A DNA stretch of 57,203 bases from assembly GCA_028288995.1 (NCBI GenBank), contig JAQGHF010000004.1, forward strand, positions 1 to 57,203, in the 5' to 3' direction. The notes beneath the pieces were generated by a model. The model saw nothing but the letters and a program-made list of their open reading frames with translations. It was not told the origin of the DNA and searched no databases. The DNA is from Candidatus Saccharimonadota bacterium (GTDB lineage Bacteria > Patescibacteriota > Saccharimonadia > Saccharimonadales > Saccharimonadaceae). Positions 50,417 to 57,203 of the stretch are shown here, in pieces. Numbering within the stretch: the stretch's first letter is position 1; every line of letters begins with the position of its first letter. A program made the translations under genes and the position numbers.

Positions 50417-51541
50417 TTATCCCCGTGGCGGCTCGCCCTCAGGATCATCAAGCAGTCGCTTGCCCTTGATTTCGTAGCGGCGACCAGTAATCTCATTGGT
50501 GATATAGTCTTCGTTAATAAGGTTCACGAACATATCAAGATCGTTGCCGTCCATGATAATAATCGCGCCTTCATCGTCGGTCATCAGTTCAAGTTGCATG
50601 ACATCCGCATATTCAATTGCTTGTTCCTGCGTTACGACACCAACTTCAAGTTTCTGGAGCTTGTTGACGACTTTTTTTCGTTCCATCACTGCAGATTGGA
50701 GGTCCATGCCATCAGGGAAACTCAACTTGTAGAGCTTTTCAATTTCGGCGACTTTCTGGTCAGCTAGTAATTGTTTTTTAAATTCGTAGTTAAACAAACG
50801 CTCGAACTTGCTCTGTGCAAAGATAAAGATATCCTTACCCGTAATCAACACCTGGTTGTCAGTTGGGACTTTCCAGCCCAGGTCGGCTTTAAATAGTTCG
50901 AACTTGCCGTCTCGGAATTCCCATGCATTAACGCCCTTCAAAGCCTGACCACTACTCACCTGTTTGACGACGTAGAATACCTTTTTCTTATCTTTGCTAG
51001 AGAAGCGCGCAATAATTCCTTTGATACGCTTGAATTCATGTTCTTCTTCAGAGAATTCTACAATATCCTTTCGTTCGTGTTCAATAAGATGAATAAGTGT
51101 ATTTGCACGCCCTACTTTTTCAAGATCAGTCCGCAGCAATGTGTTCTCTTCTTTTTCAGTCAGTTCATAATCACGTACAGAAAGTCCTGTGCCTGCGCCC
51201 AAAATTACCTGGTTAATAAGGTCGAAAAGAAAGACTGGTTTAATCTGCGTATCGAGGTCATTCCCGAGCGTCGTTGTATACGGCGTGTAGTTTCGGTTAA
51301 AGAGAAAGAACTCAACATCAAGTTCGTTCTTTACTGCATCGGTCGAGTTCGCCCATTGGAAAATGTCGGTTATGCCATCATCACTCCCGGCTGCGACCGT
51401 CTCGATTTTTTCAACATGTTCAGCGACTTCAGTCGGAACATTCACCGCAGCAAACGCTTCAACGGGCGCATCAATATCAGGTACTTCAGAAGTATCAACA
51501 GTTTCAGTAATTTCAGGTGTGGTTTCGGGCGCGTCTTCCAT
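50417..51541 (-). CDS. DUF4868-like protein (KwaB-related)
   Basis: 374 residues from ATG 51541, preferred over TTG 51562 because AAAGAGA precedes it. The first about 60 residues are acidic and disordered. The core shows the DUF4868 pattern: VFYVVKQVSSGQALK, then WKVPTDNQVLITGKDIFIF, then SKFERLFNYEFKKQLLADQK. DUF4868 is the domain of KwaB, the DNA-binding partner in the Kiwa phage-defence system. No four-helix KwaA is adjacent. The assignment is from remembered family patterns, so it needs an HMM test. Confidence 0.55.
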   Translation of the reverse strand: MEDAPETTPEITETVDTSEVPDIDAPVEAFAAVNVPTEVAEHVEKIETVAAGSDDGITDIFQWANSTDAVKNELDVEFFLFNRNYTPYTTTLGNDLDTQIKPVFLFDLINQVILGAGTGLSVRDYELTEKEENTLLRTDLEKVGRANTLIHLIEHERKDIVEFSEEEHEFKRIKGIIARFSSKDKKKVFYVVKQVSSGQALKGVNAWEFRDGKFELFKADLGWKVPTDNQVLITGKDIFIFAQSKFERLFNYEFKKQLLADQKVAEIEKLYKLSFPDGMDLQSAVMERKKVVNKLQKLEVGVVTQEQAIEYADVMQLELMTDDEGAIIIMDGNDLDMFVNLINEDYITNEITGRRYEIKGKRLLDDPEGEPPRG

Positions 51542-51615
51542 AGTTCTCTTTCGATTAAGCAACGTAGTTTACTATAGCCGTTAGCGACTTGCGGGGTCAA
51601 TGATAAAAATCACAA

Positions 51616-52461
51616 CTACTTGTGAGACGCGAGATCTCTGAGCGTAAACAGTCCAGAGCTGAGTAAGCTGATCATAGCAAGTGCCTGATGGCGATGCTGC
51701 GCCTGATCCTGTGCACCAAATGATGCGATCTCGGTCAGGGTTCTTTCCTGGATAAATTGAAACCACGATTCATCCATTTCATTCACTTCAAGCTCAAGTT
51801 GTGCGTCCGTCAAATACAGGAGTACTGCAGGTCGCCTATCTACTTCTTCACCGGTTTTGGCGATGGTAATAGGAGCGGTAATTCGAGTTCCATATTCACT
51901 ACTATAGTTAATTTCGTGAACCTCTTCGTCTTCAATTGAATACGTATACCCTAATTCGTACGTCTCAATGTCGCCACAGCCTGTGATGTCATAAGAAATA
52001 ACTTGCTCACGAGTAATATCGAACTCATCAAGATTATCGCGTTCGACGACATCAAGGACGCTTTCAAACTCATCCTCATCCTCGACATCCCTTTTTGATT
52101 CAAAAATCTCATCAAGTACCTGTTGTGGAACTTCCGATTGGTCGATTGATTGGCTTATCGACATTGTTAGTTTGTACATATCAATATCAGCAGCGTTCCC
52201 TCTATAACCTTCAATTGTCTGTTTCGAGGCATAGAAAGCAGCATAGATATCGTTAAGCGTAGGCTGAACTTCATTGTCACCAATAAACGCTTCAAACCCT
52301 ATTTGTTCACTTAGTGACCGCGTAAAATCAGTCCCGCGGGTAGCATCAAGTATCCATTGATTATTCGTCAATCGATTTGCTAAATTCCAACACACCATCC
52401 CTAATGTTTCAGGGTGAGTAATCAGTCGTTTTGGAACAGGTCGCAGTGCTTCGGGATTCAT
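51616..52461 (-). CDS. Uncharacterised acidic protein
   Basis: 281 residues, not recognised. The AGGAGA used for its start lies within the rnhA stop region, only 5 nt after rnhA, so the two are co-transcribed. A central acidic stretch (SKRDVEDEDEFESVLDVVER) is followed by a beta-rich part (YELGYTYSIEDEEVHEINYS) and a helical C-terminus (TEIASFGAQDQAQHRHQALA). The order resembles the 48976-49761 protein. It lies next to the DUF4868-like gene. Confidence 0.65.
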   Translation of the reverse strand: MNPEALRPVPKRLITHPETLGMVCWNLANRLTNNQWILDATRGTDFTRSLSEQIGFEAFIGDNEVQPTLNDIYAAFYASKQTIEGYRGNAADIDMYKLTMSISQSIDQSEVPQQVLDEIFESKRDVEDEDEFESVLDVVERDNLDEFDITREQVISYDITGCGDIETYELGYTYSIEDEEVHEINYSSEYGTRITAPITIAKTGEEVDRRPAVLLYLTDAQLELEVNEMDESWFQFIQERTLTEIASFGAQDQAQHRHQALAMISLLSSGLFTLRDLASHK

Positions 52462-52466
52462 CAGTG

Positions 52467-52910
52467 CTATCTCCTACTGACAGGTTTAATATACCCATCT
52501 AGCCGTTGTGTACGTGCATTGTTCGCCCATTCATCGGCAAGTTCATTACCAGGATCACCTTCGTGTCCGCGTACCCATGTCAGAATTGCTTGTGATTTTT
52601 GGTAGAGTTCATACGCCTCTTTCACAATTTCGAGATTCTTAATCTCACCACCCTTTTTAGCCCAGTTTTTTGCTTCCCATCCTGGTGCCCATTTTGTGAT
52701 GACGTTAATCCAGAATTCACTATCTGTGTAAATCTGACACTCCTCGCCATTCGCATCTTTCATAGCGGCAATCAAAGCCTGACCTTCCATGCGAATATTA
52801 GTAGAGTTCATTTCGTGACCAACAATGCATGGCTGCATTTCTTTGATCACGGCGAATCCGCCAGGTCCTGGGTTCGGGCTGCAACTTCCGTCTGTATAGT
52901 AAGTAATCAT
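52467..52910 (-). CDS. rnhA: Ribonuclease HI
   Basis: 147 residues. It cleaves RNA in RNA-DNA hybrids. The DEDD active site is complete: Asp7 (YYTDGSCSPNPGPGG), Glu42 (RMEGQALIAAM), Asp63 (IYTDSEF), Asp126 (NELADEWAN), with His116 in VRGHEGDPGN. ATG is 8 nt after TAAAAT (52924-52919) with no Shine-Dalgarno, thus probably leaderless. Confidence 0.95.
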   Translation of the reverse strand: MITYYTDGSCSPNPGPGGFAVIKEMQPCIVGHEMNSTNIRMEGQALIAAMKDANGEECQIYTDSEFWINVITKWAPGWEAKNWAKKGGEIKNLEIVKEAYELYQKSQAILTWVRGHEGDPGNELADEWANNARTQRLDGYIKPVSRR

Positions 52911-52969
52911 TACTCTTTATTTTACACTAGCGGCACCGCTCCTGAGCCCAAAACTTTTTTAATTAACGA

Positions 52970-53518
52970 TTAATTGTAGACAGCAATTTGTGCTGCGGTA
53001 ATTGTATCGCCATTTTTTGTACCAACAATAACCACCGTATCATTTACTGCAGCCTTTGTGTCATTAGCATAGGTCGTTGATGAGTTTGTCGTAATCGTCT
53101 GCGTCTTACCGCCACCAGCAACAACAATGTTATCGCTATTCACAGCCGTCACAACACCTTGCGTTTGTGTGTATGTCGTATTGGTTGTCGTTGTTGTGAG
53201 TCCGTCTGAGCTACTTTGACGAAGAGTATAGGTACGGTCACCACTCATACCGAAACCTGGTCGTCCCAGCTGCCTACTGTTCGTCATTGTCCCAACACCG
53301 TTGACACCGTTTCGATTATCAGCAATTGAGTGGAAAATCCACAAGCCGCCAACGACAAGCATGAGATATATCACGATAACAATCGCGACGATAGCAATTA
53401 CCCACTGACGCGAATGTCGACGCCGCACTGCTGCACCATTTACAGGCGCACCTCCATTAACACGTGAAGTAGTCTTTTCGGTGACAACTTCTTCATTTGT
53501 TTGTTCCTTTTCAGCCAT
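52970..53518 (-). CDS. Membrane-anchored DUF5666-like protein
   Basis: 182 residues. A polar cytoplasmic part ending in RRRHSRQ is followed by one helix (WVIAIVAIVIVIYLMLVVGG). A Ser/Thr-rich spacer leads to a small beta-barrel (VVTAVNSDNIVVAGGGKTQT ... VNDTVVIVGTKNGDTITAAQ) resembling DUF5666. Function unknown. AAGGAGAGG lies 8-9 nt before the ATG, a clear Shine-Dalgarno. Confidence 0.72.
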   Translation of the reverse strand: MAEKEQTNEEVVTEKTTSRVNGGAPVNGAAVRRRHSRQWVIAIVAIVIVIYLMLVVGGLWIFHSIADNRNGVNGVGTMTNSRQLGRPGFGMSGDRTYTLRQSSSDGLTTTTTNTTYTQTQGVVTAVNSDNIVVAGGGKTQTITTNSSTTYANDTKAAVNDTVVIVGTKNGDTITAAQIAVYN

Positions 53519-53594
53519 ATAAATTACCTCTCCTTTATGTATTCATTCCTACGCTAAAGCGTACTGCTAAATTCTGAAAAGAGGCTTATAATTA

Positions 53595-54692
53595 CTACTT
53601 CTGTCCAGCACCACTCGATGTTGACGCATATGCGGTGCCATTCCATGTCCAACCTGGCGAACTACCATCTCGGTAAAGATACTGATCGGTGCCCGCAGTT
53701 ACCATAGCATCTGAAACAAGTAATCCAGTGGATGCTGAAGACGTCAGGTTGAAATCAAGGAATCGGAAAGTACTATCATACGTCGAGCGTGATGACGAGA
53801 AATACACTCGCTTCATTTCATTTGGTGCAACACTGAAAGTTGTCACATTATTATCAGACCAATCCATAGTAAATGTCACTGTCGAACTACCGTTATTACC
53901 AACGAGTATAGAGCTGGTATAGGTCGCACCATTCGTCAGGTCACTGAGGTTAAGATTGAGGCGTACTGTCGATGCACCAGTACCATCCCAGACATACTTG
54001 TACCAGTTAGTTCGACCGTTCCAAGAGACATTAGGCGTTACTGTCACAGTTCCAACAATAGGGCTAAACCAACCAGTCGTCGAACCAACCCCTTTGGGAT
54101 TAAGTACTAGGTTTTTAGTTTGTGAACCGTTATATGTCCAAGAGTACCACTGATAGCCTGGATCAGAGTAATACCCATATGACCACGTAAACGGACTGAC
54201 AAAGCCAACTTTTCCGCATATCCCACTATAGTCCCAGGTGAATGCTCCTGTGAGCTCGCTGATTCCCTTTTGGGACTGATAGGCAAATATTTTTCCTGAT
54301 TTACTTTTTGCGACAAAAGCGAATTCATTGGTAGCACCAATGTACCCGTTACAGTAGTAAAGATTAGTAGTATTAATCTTTATGTCGTAAGCGCCGTAGG
54401 TTGGTTGGATTTGCACACCTGGCAGTTGAGTTGAATCCCCCGCTAAAGACGACGTGGCTCCCCCAGGAGGAATCACCTGATTATCAAGGGTTTTGAGATT
54501 GACCACATCGCTAAACTTAACGAGATCTGCCTTAATTGATGCGTCATTCGCATTATTAATCACTGCGCCATACCCAACAATGACAATCGCTGCCAAAATC
54601 CCAATCACGACAATCACGATAAGAAGTTCAACGATTGTGAAAGCGTGTGTCCTTTTTTGAGCTTTACCCACTATATTTGCCCACCTCTTCAT
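53595..54692 (-). CDS. Type IV pilin-like protein with carbohydrate-binding-like domain
   Basis: 365 residues. The prepilin signal is A/FTIVELLIVIVVIGILAA with Glu at +5; Ala replaces the usual Gly at -1, which may reduce cleavage. The middle part is pilin-like, followed by a lectin-like beta-sandwich (NPKGVGSTTGWFSPIVGTVT ... LLVSDAMVTAG) and the ending YRDGSSPGWTWNGTAYASTS, shared with the pilin at 33782. ATG is 8 nt after TATAAT (54706-54701). Probably a surface adhesin paralogue. Confidence 0.85.
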   Translation of the reverse strand: MKRWANIVGKAQKRTHAFTIVELLIVIVVIGILAAIVIVGYGAVINNANDASIKADLVKFSDVVNLKTLDNQVIPPGGATSSLAGDSTQLPGVQIQPTYGAYDIKINTTNLYYCNGYIGATNEFAFVAKSKSGKIFAYQSQKGISELTGAFTWDYSGICGKVGFVSPFTWSYGYYSDPGYQWYSWTYNGSQTKNLVLNPKGVGSTTGWFSPIVGTVTVTPNVSWNGRTNWYKYVWDGTGASTVRLNLNLSDLTNGATYTSSILVGNNGSSTVTFTMDWSDNNVTTFSVAPNEMKRVYFSSSRSTYDSTFRFLDFNLTSSASTGLLVSDAMVTAGTDQYLYRDGSSPGWTWNGTAYASTSSGAGQK

Positions 54693-54708
54693 TGCTTTTT
54701 ATTATACG

Positions 54709-56064
54709 CTAGCTGATCAATTCTTCGATGCTCTCGCGTCGCTGCTGCGTCGTATCACGTTCACGAATCGTCACCGTTCCGTCTTCAAGTGTCTGGAAGT
54801 CCACCACAACACAATGAGGGGTTCCAATCTCATCCTGGCGTCGGTAACGCTTACCGATGTTACCGTTGTCATCCCACATGACTGCACCATGCTTTTTCTT
54901 CAAAGCATCGTAGACTTCACGCGCTTTCTGGACGAGTTCAGGTTTGTTGCGTACCAGTGGTGAAACGGCATACTTTACCGGCGCAAGACGCTCCGAAAGT
55001 TTCAAGAATGTCCGTGTCTCGCCGTTTACTTCATCTTCGGTATACGCAGCGGTGAGGACAGCCATCACCGCACGTTCAACACCAAACGATGGTTCGATAA
55101 CGTGGGGAACAAATTTTGTGTTCGTTCCCTTCACCAAGTAATCCATATTCTTACCCGTGGCATTTTGAATGTTCATAAGGTCAAAATCATTACGATATGC
55201 GAGTCCTAAAAGCTCTTCTTTACCAATGGGAAAATCAAACTCGAAATCAATGGTTCGTTTGCTGTAATGCGCACGATCCGCCTCTGGTACTTCAAGCTCA
55301 TGAACGTTTTCATCAGGAAGTCCAAGTGCCTGTGTCCACTTCCAAACTTGCTGGCGCCAATGCTCGAAAGCTTCTTCCCATTTCGCTGGATCAACAAAGT
55401 ATTCAATTTCCATTTGTTCAAACTCACGCGAACGGAAAATAAAGTCGCGTGGGCTAATTTCGTTACGAAATGCCTTGCCCTGCTGTGCGAGACCGAATGG
55501 TAAATCAGGATAAAAACTATCGAGCACGTTCTTGTAGTTCGTAAAAATACCTTGGGCAGTCTCAGGGCGAAGGTAGCTAATGCTCGATTCGTCATCGATA
55601 GGACCAACAGTAGTTTTGAACATCATATTAAAGGTGCGAACGTCTGAAAGCGCGTTACCGTTTGGACTTTTGATATCGTTGTCTTTAATCAGCTGAGTCA
55701 GTTGCTCGAGACCTAAACCATCAGGGCTAAAACCAGCGTCTTTTAAAAGATGGTCGGCACGAAAACGCTGCTTGGTTTCAAGGTCTTCAACCAAAGGGTC
55801 AGTAAATGTATCGACGTGTCCACTTGCCTTCCATACTTTTTGATTCATAAGAATCGCTGCATCAACACCATACATGTCTTCGCGATCTTCGACAAACATT
55901 TTCCACCAAAGTTGCATAATATTGCGCTTTAGCGAGACGCCAAGAGGACCAAAGTCCCATGTACCGCTTAAACCACCATAGACATCGGATCCTGGGTAAA
56001 TAAATCCTCGTCGCTTAGCGAGCGAAACGATCTGTTCCATTTTTTCATTTTTTTCAGTAGCCAT
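54709..56064 (-). CDS. glyS: Glycyl-tRNA synthetase, dimeric type
   Basis: 451 residues, class II alpha2 GlyRS. Landmarks are RRGFIYPGSDVYGGLSGTWD, the motif 2 region NEISPRDFIFRSREFEQMEI, motif 3 HVIEPSFGVERAVMAVL, and an anticodon-binding domain from LAPVKYAVSPL. It charges tRNA-Gly. ATG is 11 nt after TATAAT (56081-56076). Confidence 0.96.
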   Translation of the reverse strand: MATEKNEKMEQIVSLAKRRGFIYPGSDVYGGLSGTWDFGPLGVSLKRNIMQLWWKMFVEDREDMYGVDAAILMNQKVWKASGHVDTFTDPLVEDLETKQRFRADHLLKDAGFSPDGLGLEQLTQLIKDNDIKSPNGNALSDVRTFNMMFKTTVGPIDDESSISYLRPETAQGIFTNYKNVLDSFYPDLPFGLAQQGKAFRNEISPRDFIFRSREFEQMEIEYFVDPAKWEEAFEHWRQQVWKWTQALGLPDENVHELEVPEADRAHYSKRTIDFEFDFPIGKEELLGLAYRNDFDLMNIQNATGKNMDYLVKGTNTKFVPHVIEPSFGVERAVMAVLTAAYTEDEVNGETRTFLKLSERLAPVKYAVSPLVRNKPELVQKAREVYDALKKKHGAVMWDDNGNIGKRYRRQDEIGTPHCVVVDFQTLEDGTVTIRERDTTQQRRESIEELIS

Positions 56065-56091
56065 AACTAGGGGTAATTATACCACAGCGAT

Positions 56092-56766
56092 CTAGATAGA
56101 GGCATGCTCGCGAGCAACCTGCAAACATGCTGGTAGGATTTCGTCGATACCGCCAATTTGTGCAAGAATTTTAATCGACCTGGTAGAAATAAGTCGAAGC
56201 AATTTGATATGCTCACCTGTTATTTCCCCGTTTGGTACTTCGCGGAGCCCTTGTTCACCCACATCGTAGCGATACATTCTTTCTGGATCTAACTTTTCAC
56301 CATTGGTATCAATTTCGAGGTTCAGTTGATGCCCGAGTAATCCGGCGTATTTCAAATAAAACCACGTCTGCGTTAATCCCAGTGGGATTGTGCCGACGTC
56401 AAGTCCCATCAAGATTTCCGACATGAGGTCAAACCACTCTGGTTCGTCAACATTTTCACTCGCTTTCGTCACCTGCTGAATGACGAAGTAGCCAAACTGT
56501 AATCGGTCATAATCTTCGATAATATGGCGATAAAAATGTACAAGACGCGACGAGGTAAGAATACCCAGTTCGCCCTTCCCTTCCCCAAGTACCACATCGC
56601 AGATTGCAAACAGTTCGATTCCCCCAGCGAGTTTGCTTTTTTGTTTACGGACGCCGCGCGCCATCACACTTCGCCGTCCTTCGGGAGTTAAGAGTTGCAA
56701 GATACGGTCTGCCTCACCATAATTTGTCCGCCGGAGCACAATCGCTCGCGTTGTTATTGTTTTCAC
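56092..56766 (-). CDS. recO: DNA repair protein RecO
   Basis: 224 residues. An OB-fold N-terminus (TTRAIVLRRTNYGEADRILQ, LLTPEGRRSVMARGVRKQKS) is followed by a helical domain. The usual Cys zinc site of longer RecO proteins is absent. RecO helps RecA load onto SSB-coated DNA in gap repair. The GTG start overlaps the REC gene stop by 4 nt (GTGA). Confidence 0.93.
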   Translation of the reverse strand: MKTITTRAIVLRRTNYGEADRILQLLTPEGRRSVMARGVRKQKSKLAGGIELFAICDVVLGEGKGELGILTSSRLVHFYRHIIEDYDRLQFGYFVIQQVTKASENVDEPEWFDLMSEILMGLDVGTIPLGLTQTWFYLKYAGLLGHQLNLEIDTNGEKLDPERMYRYDVGEQGLREVPNGEITGEHIKLLRLISTRSIKILAQIGGIDEILPACLQVAREHASI

Positions 56767-57152
56767 TCTATTCCTCTCCGAAGCACACTCCGAATGGCTG
56801 CCAGTAGGTCATCTGGCTGCATCGTCGACTTATCAACAATTCTTCGCACGCCGTAGCTTTTCACATCCTCAAGCTTCAAACTGTCTGCCATATTGGTACA
56901 GAGAATAATCGGTACTGCTTTCGTATCACCGTATGATTGTAATTCGTGCAGCAATGCAAATGCCGTACTTCCAGTAAGTAAAACGTCTAGAATGATGACA
57001 TCAGGTTGTTTTTCATCAATCTTCGCAATTGCTGAAGGTGCGTGTGGGGCATGTGTGACTTCGTATCCTGCCTGCGTCAGCACATCAGCTTCGAGTTCTG
57101 CCAACCATGGATCATCTTCAACTAATAGGACATGTTGAAGTACGTTGGTCAT
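56763..57152 (-). CDS. Single-domain response regulator (REC only)
   Basis: 129 residues. The receiver domain has VEDD (11-14), phospho-acceptor Asp56 in DVIILDVLL, and Lys in IVDKSTM. The usual Thr position reads CTN in ILCTNM. No output domain. It is coupled to recO by overlap, an odd pairing. No kinase is adjacent within the window. Confidence 0.9.
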   Translation of the reverse strand: MTNVLQHVLLVEDDPWLAELEADVLTQAGYEVTHAPHAPSAIAKIDEKQPDVIILDVLLTGSTAFALLHELQSYGDTKAVPIILCTNMADSLKLEDVKSYGVRRIVDKSTMQPDDLLAAIRSVLRRGIE

Positions 57153-57158
57153 AGTAAA

Positions 57159-57203
57159 CTAAGCTGCCTTGACGCCTGTAGCTCTACGTAGAAGGTTGCA
57201 CCG
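57159..57203 (-). CDS. Possible 3' end of an upstream gene
   Basis: On the minus strand an open frame enters from the right edge and reads RCNLLRRATGVKAA before TAG at 57161-57159, 7 nt from the REC start. Basic and Cys-containing. Only 14 residues are visible, so it may be chance. Confidence 0.3.
   Translation of the reverse strand, partial: RCNLLRRATGVKAA

Noticed and set aside
1-57203. CRISPR array or insertion sequence
   Set aside because: No regularly spaced repeats, cas genes, transposase or integrase were seen on either strand.
1-57203. Recoded UGA (as in Gracilibacteria)
   Set aside because: Several well-defined genes, including xthA and the methyltransferase, end at TGA at the expected family length, and no conserved protein reads through TGA.
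1-57203. GGCC avoidance as proof of the restriction specificity
   Set aside because: GGCC occurs repeatedly (for example near 1145, 7312, 13035, 26236). I did not make a full count, so no claim of depletion is made.

Overview
The window looks like a chromosomal segment of a Candidate Phyla Radiation bacterium, most likely a member of Candidatus Saccharibacteria (TM7). This is inferred from gene content, not from a marker tree. The evidence is short genes, a compact division/cell-wall cluster without Mur ligases, REC-only response regulators, many membrane histidine kinases, a sortase, pilin-like proteins next to a VirD4/TraG-like ATPase, and a region-4 sigma/HARE-HTH fusion. UGA is used as an ordinary stop codon, which argues against Gracilibacteria and Absconditabacteria.

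Left half, almost all + strand (1-34768). It starts with a truncated glycosyltransferase, smpB, and a frameshifted pyruvyl-transferase-like gene on the minus strand. Next is a nucleotide and DNA repair run: xthA, an MTH1-like Nudix gene, a guanylate-kinase-like gene and a YjeF-C-like gene. Then come an unknown gene, tRNA-Leu(CAA), a sortase facing a PEGA-domain protein, a DUF4367-like membrane protein and gltX. A signalling block follows: DUF3048, histidine kinase, REC, membrane protein. tRNA-Glu(CTC) is followed by an AT-richer restriction-modification cassette resembling HaeIII/NgoPII (GGCC) and a degraded ORF. A second kinase/regulator pair, an rsuA-family pseudouridine synthase, der, pth, an unidentified structured RNA of about 360 nt, dprA, topA, the sigma4-HARE protein, the secretion-type ATPase and a pilin-like adhesin complete this half.

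Middle (34769-35473). This is a 705-bp AT-rich, gene-poor gap where all genes to the left point right and all genes to the right point left. It carries a 20-bp direct repeat and a weak dif-like sequence, so a replication terminus is a reasonable hypothesis.

Right half, all - strand (35474-57203). In transcription order the dcw cluster is mraZ, rsmH, ftsL, ftsI, mraY, ftsW, murG, ftsQ, with a three-repeat MraZ operator. Upstream of it are a small membrane protein, the overlapping set GH1 glycosidase-yvcK-HAD phosphatase, a Pif1-like helicase, a block of uncharacterised proteins including a DUF4868/KwaB-like protein, rnhA, a DUF5666 protein, a second pilin-like adhesin, glyS, recO and a REC protein.

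Two expression styles stand out. Many housekeeping genes have a TATAAT-like box only 6-11 nt before the start codon and no Shine-Dalgarno sequence, which suggests leaderless mRNAs. A minority of isolated unknown genes have full promoters, usually a Shine-Dalgarno sequence, and strong hairpin terminators. The strongest leads for something undescribed are the minus-strand RNA next to dprA, the DUF4868 neighbourhood, and the structured leader at 26675-26759.
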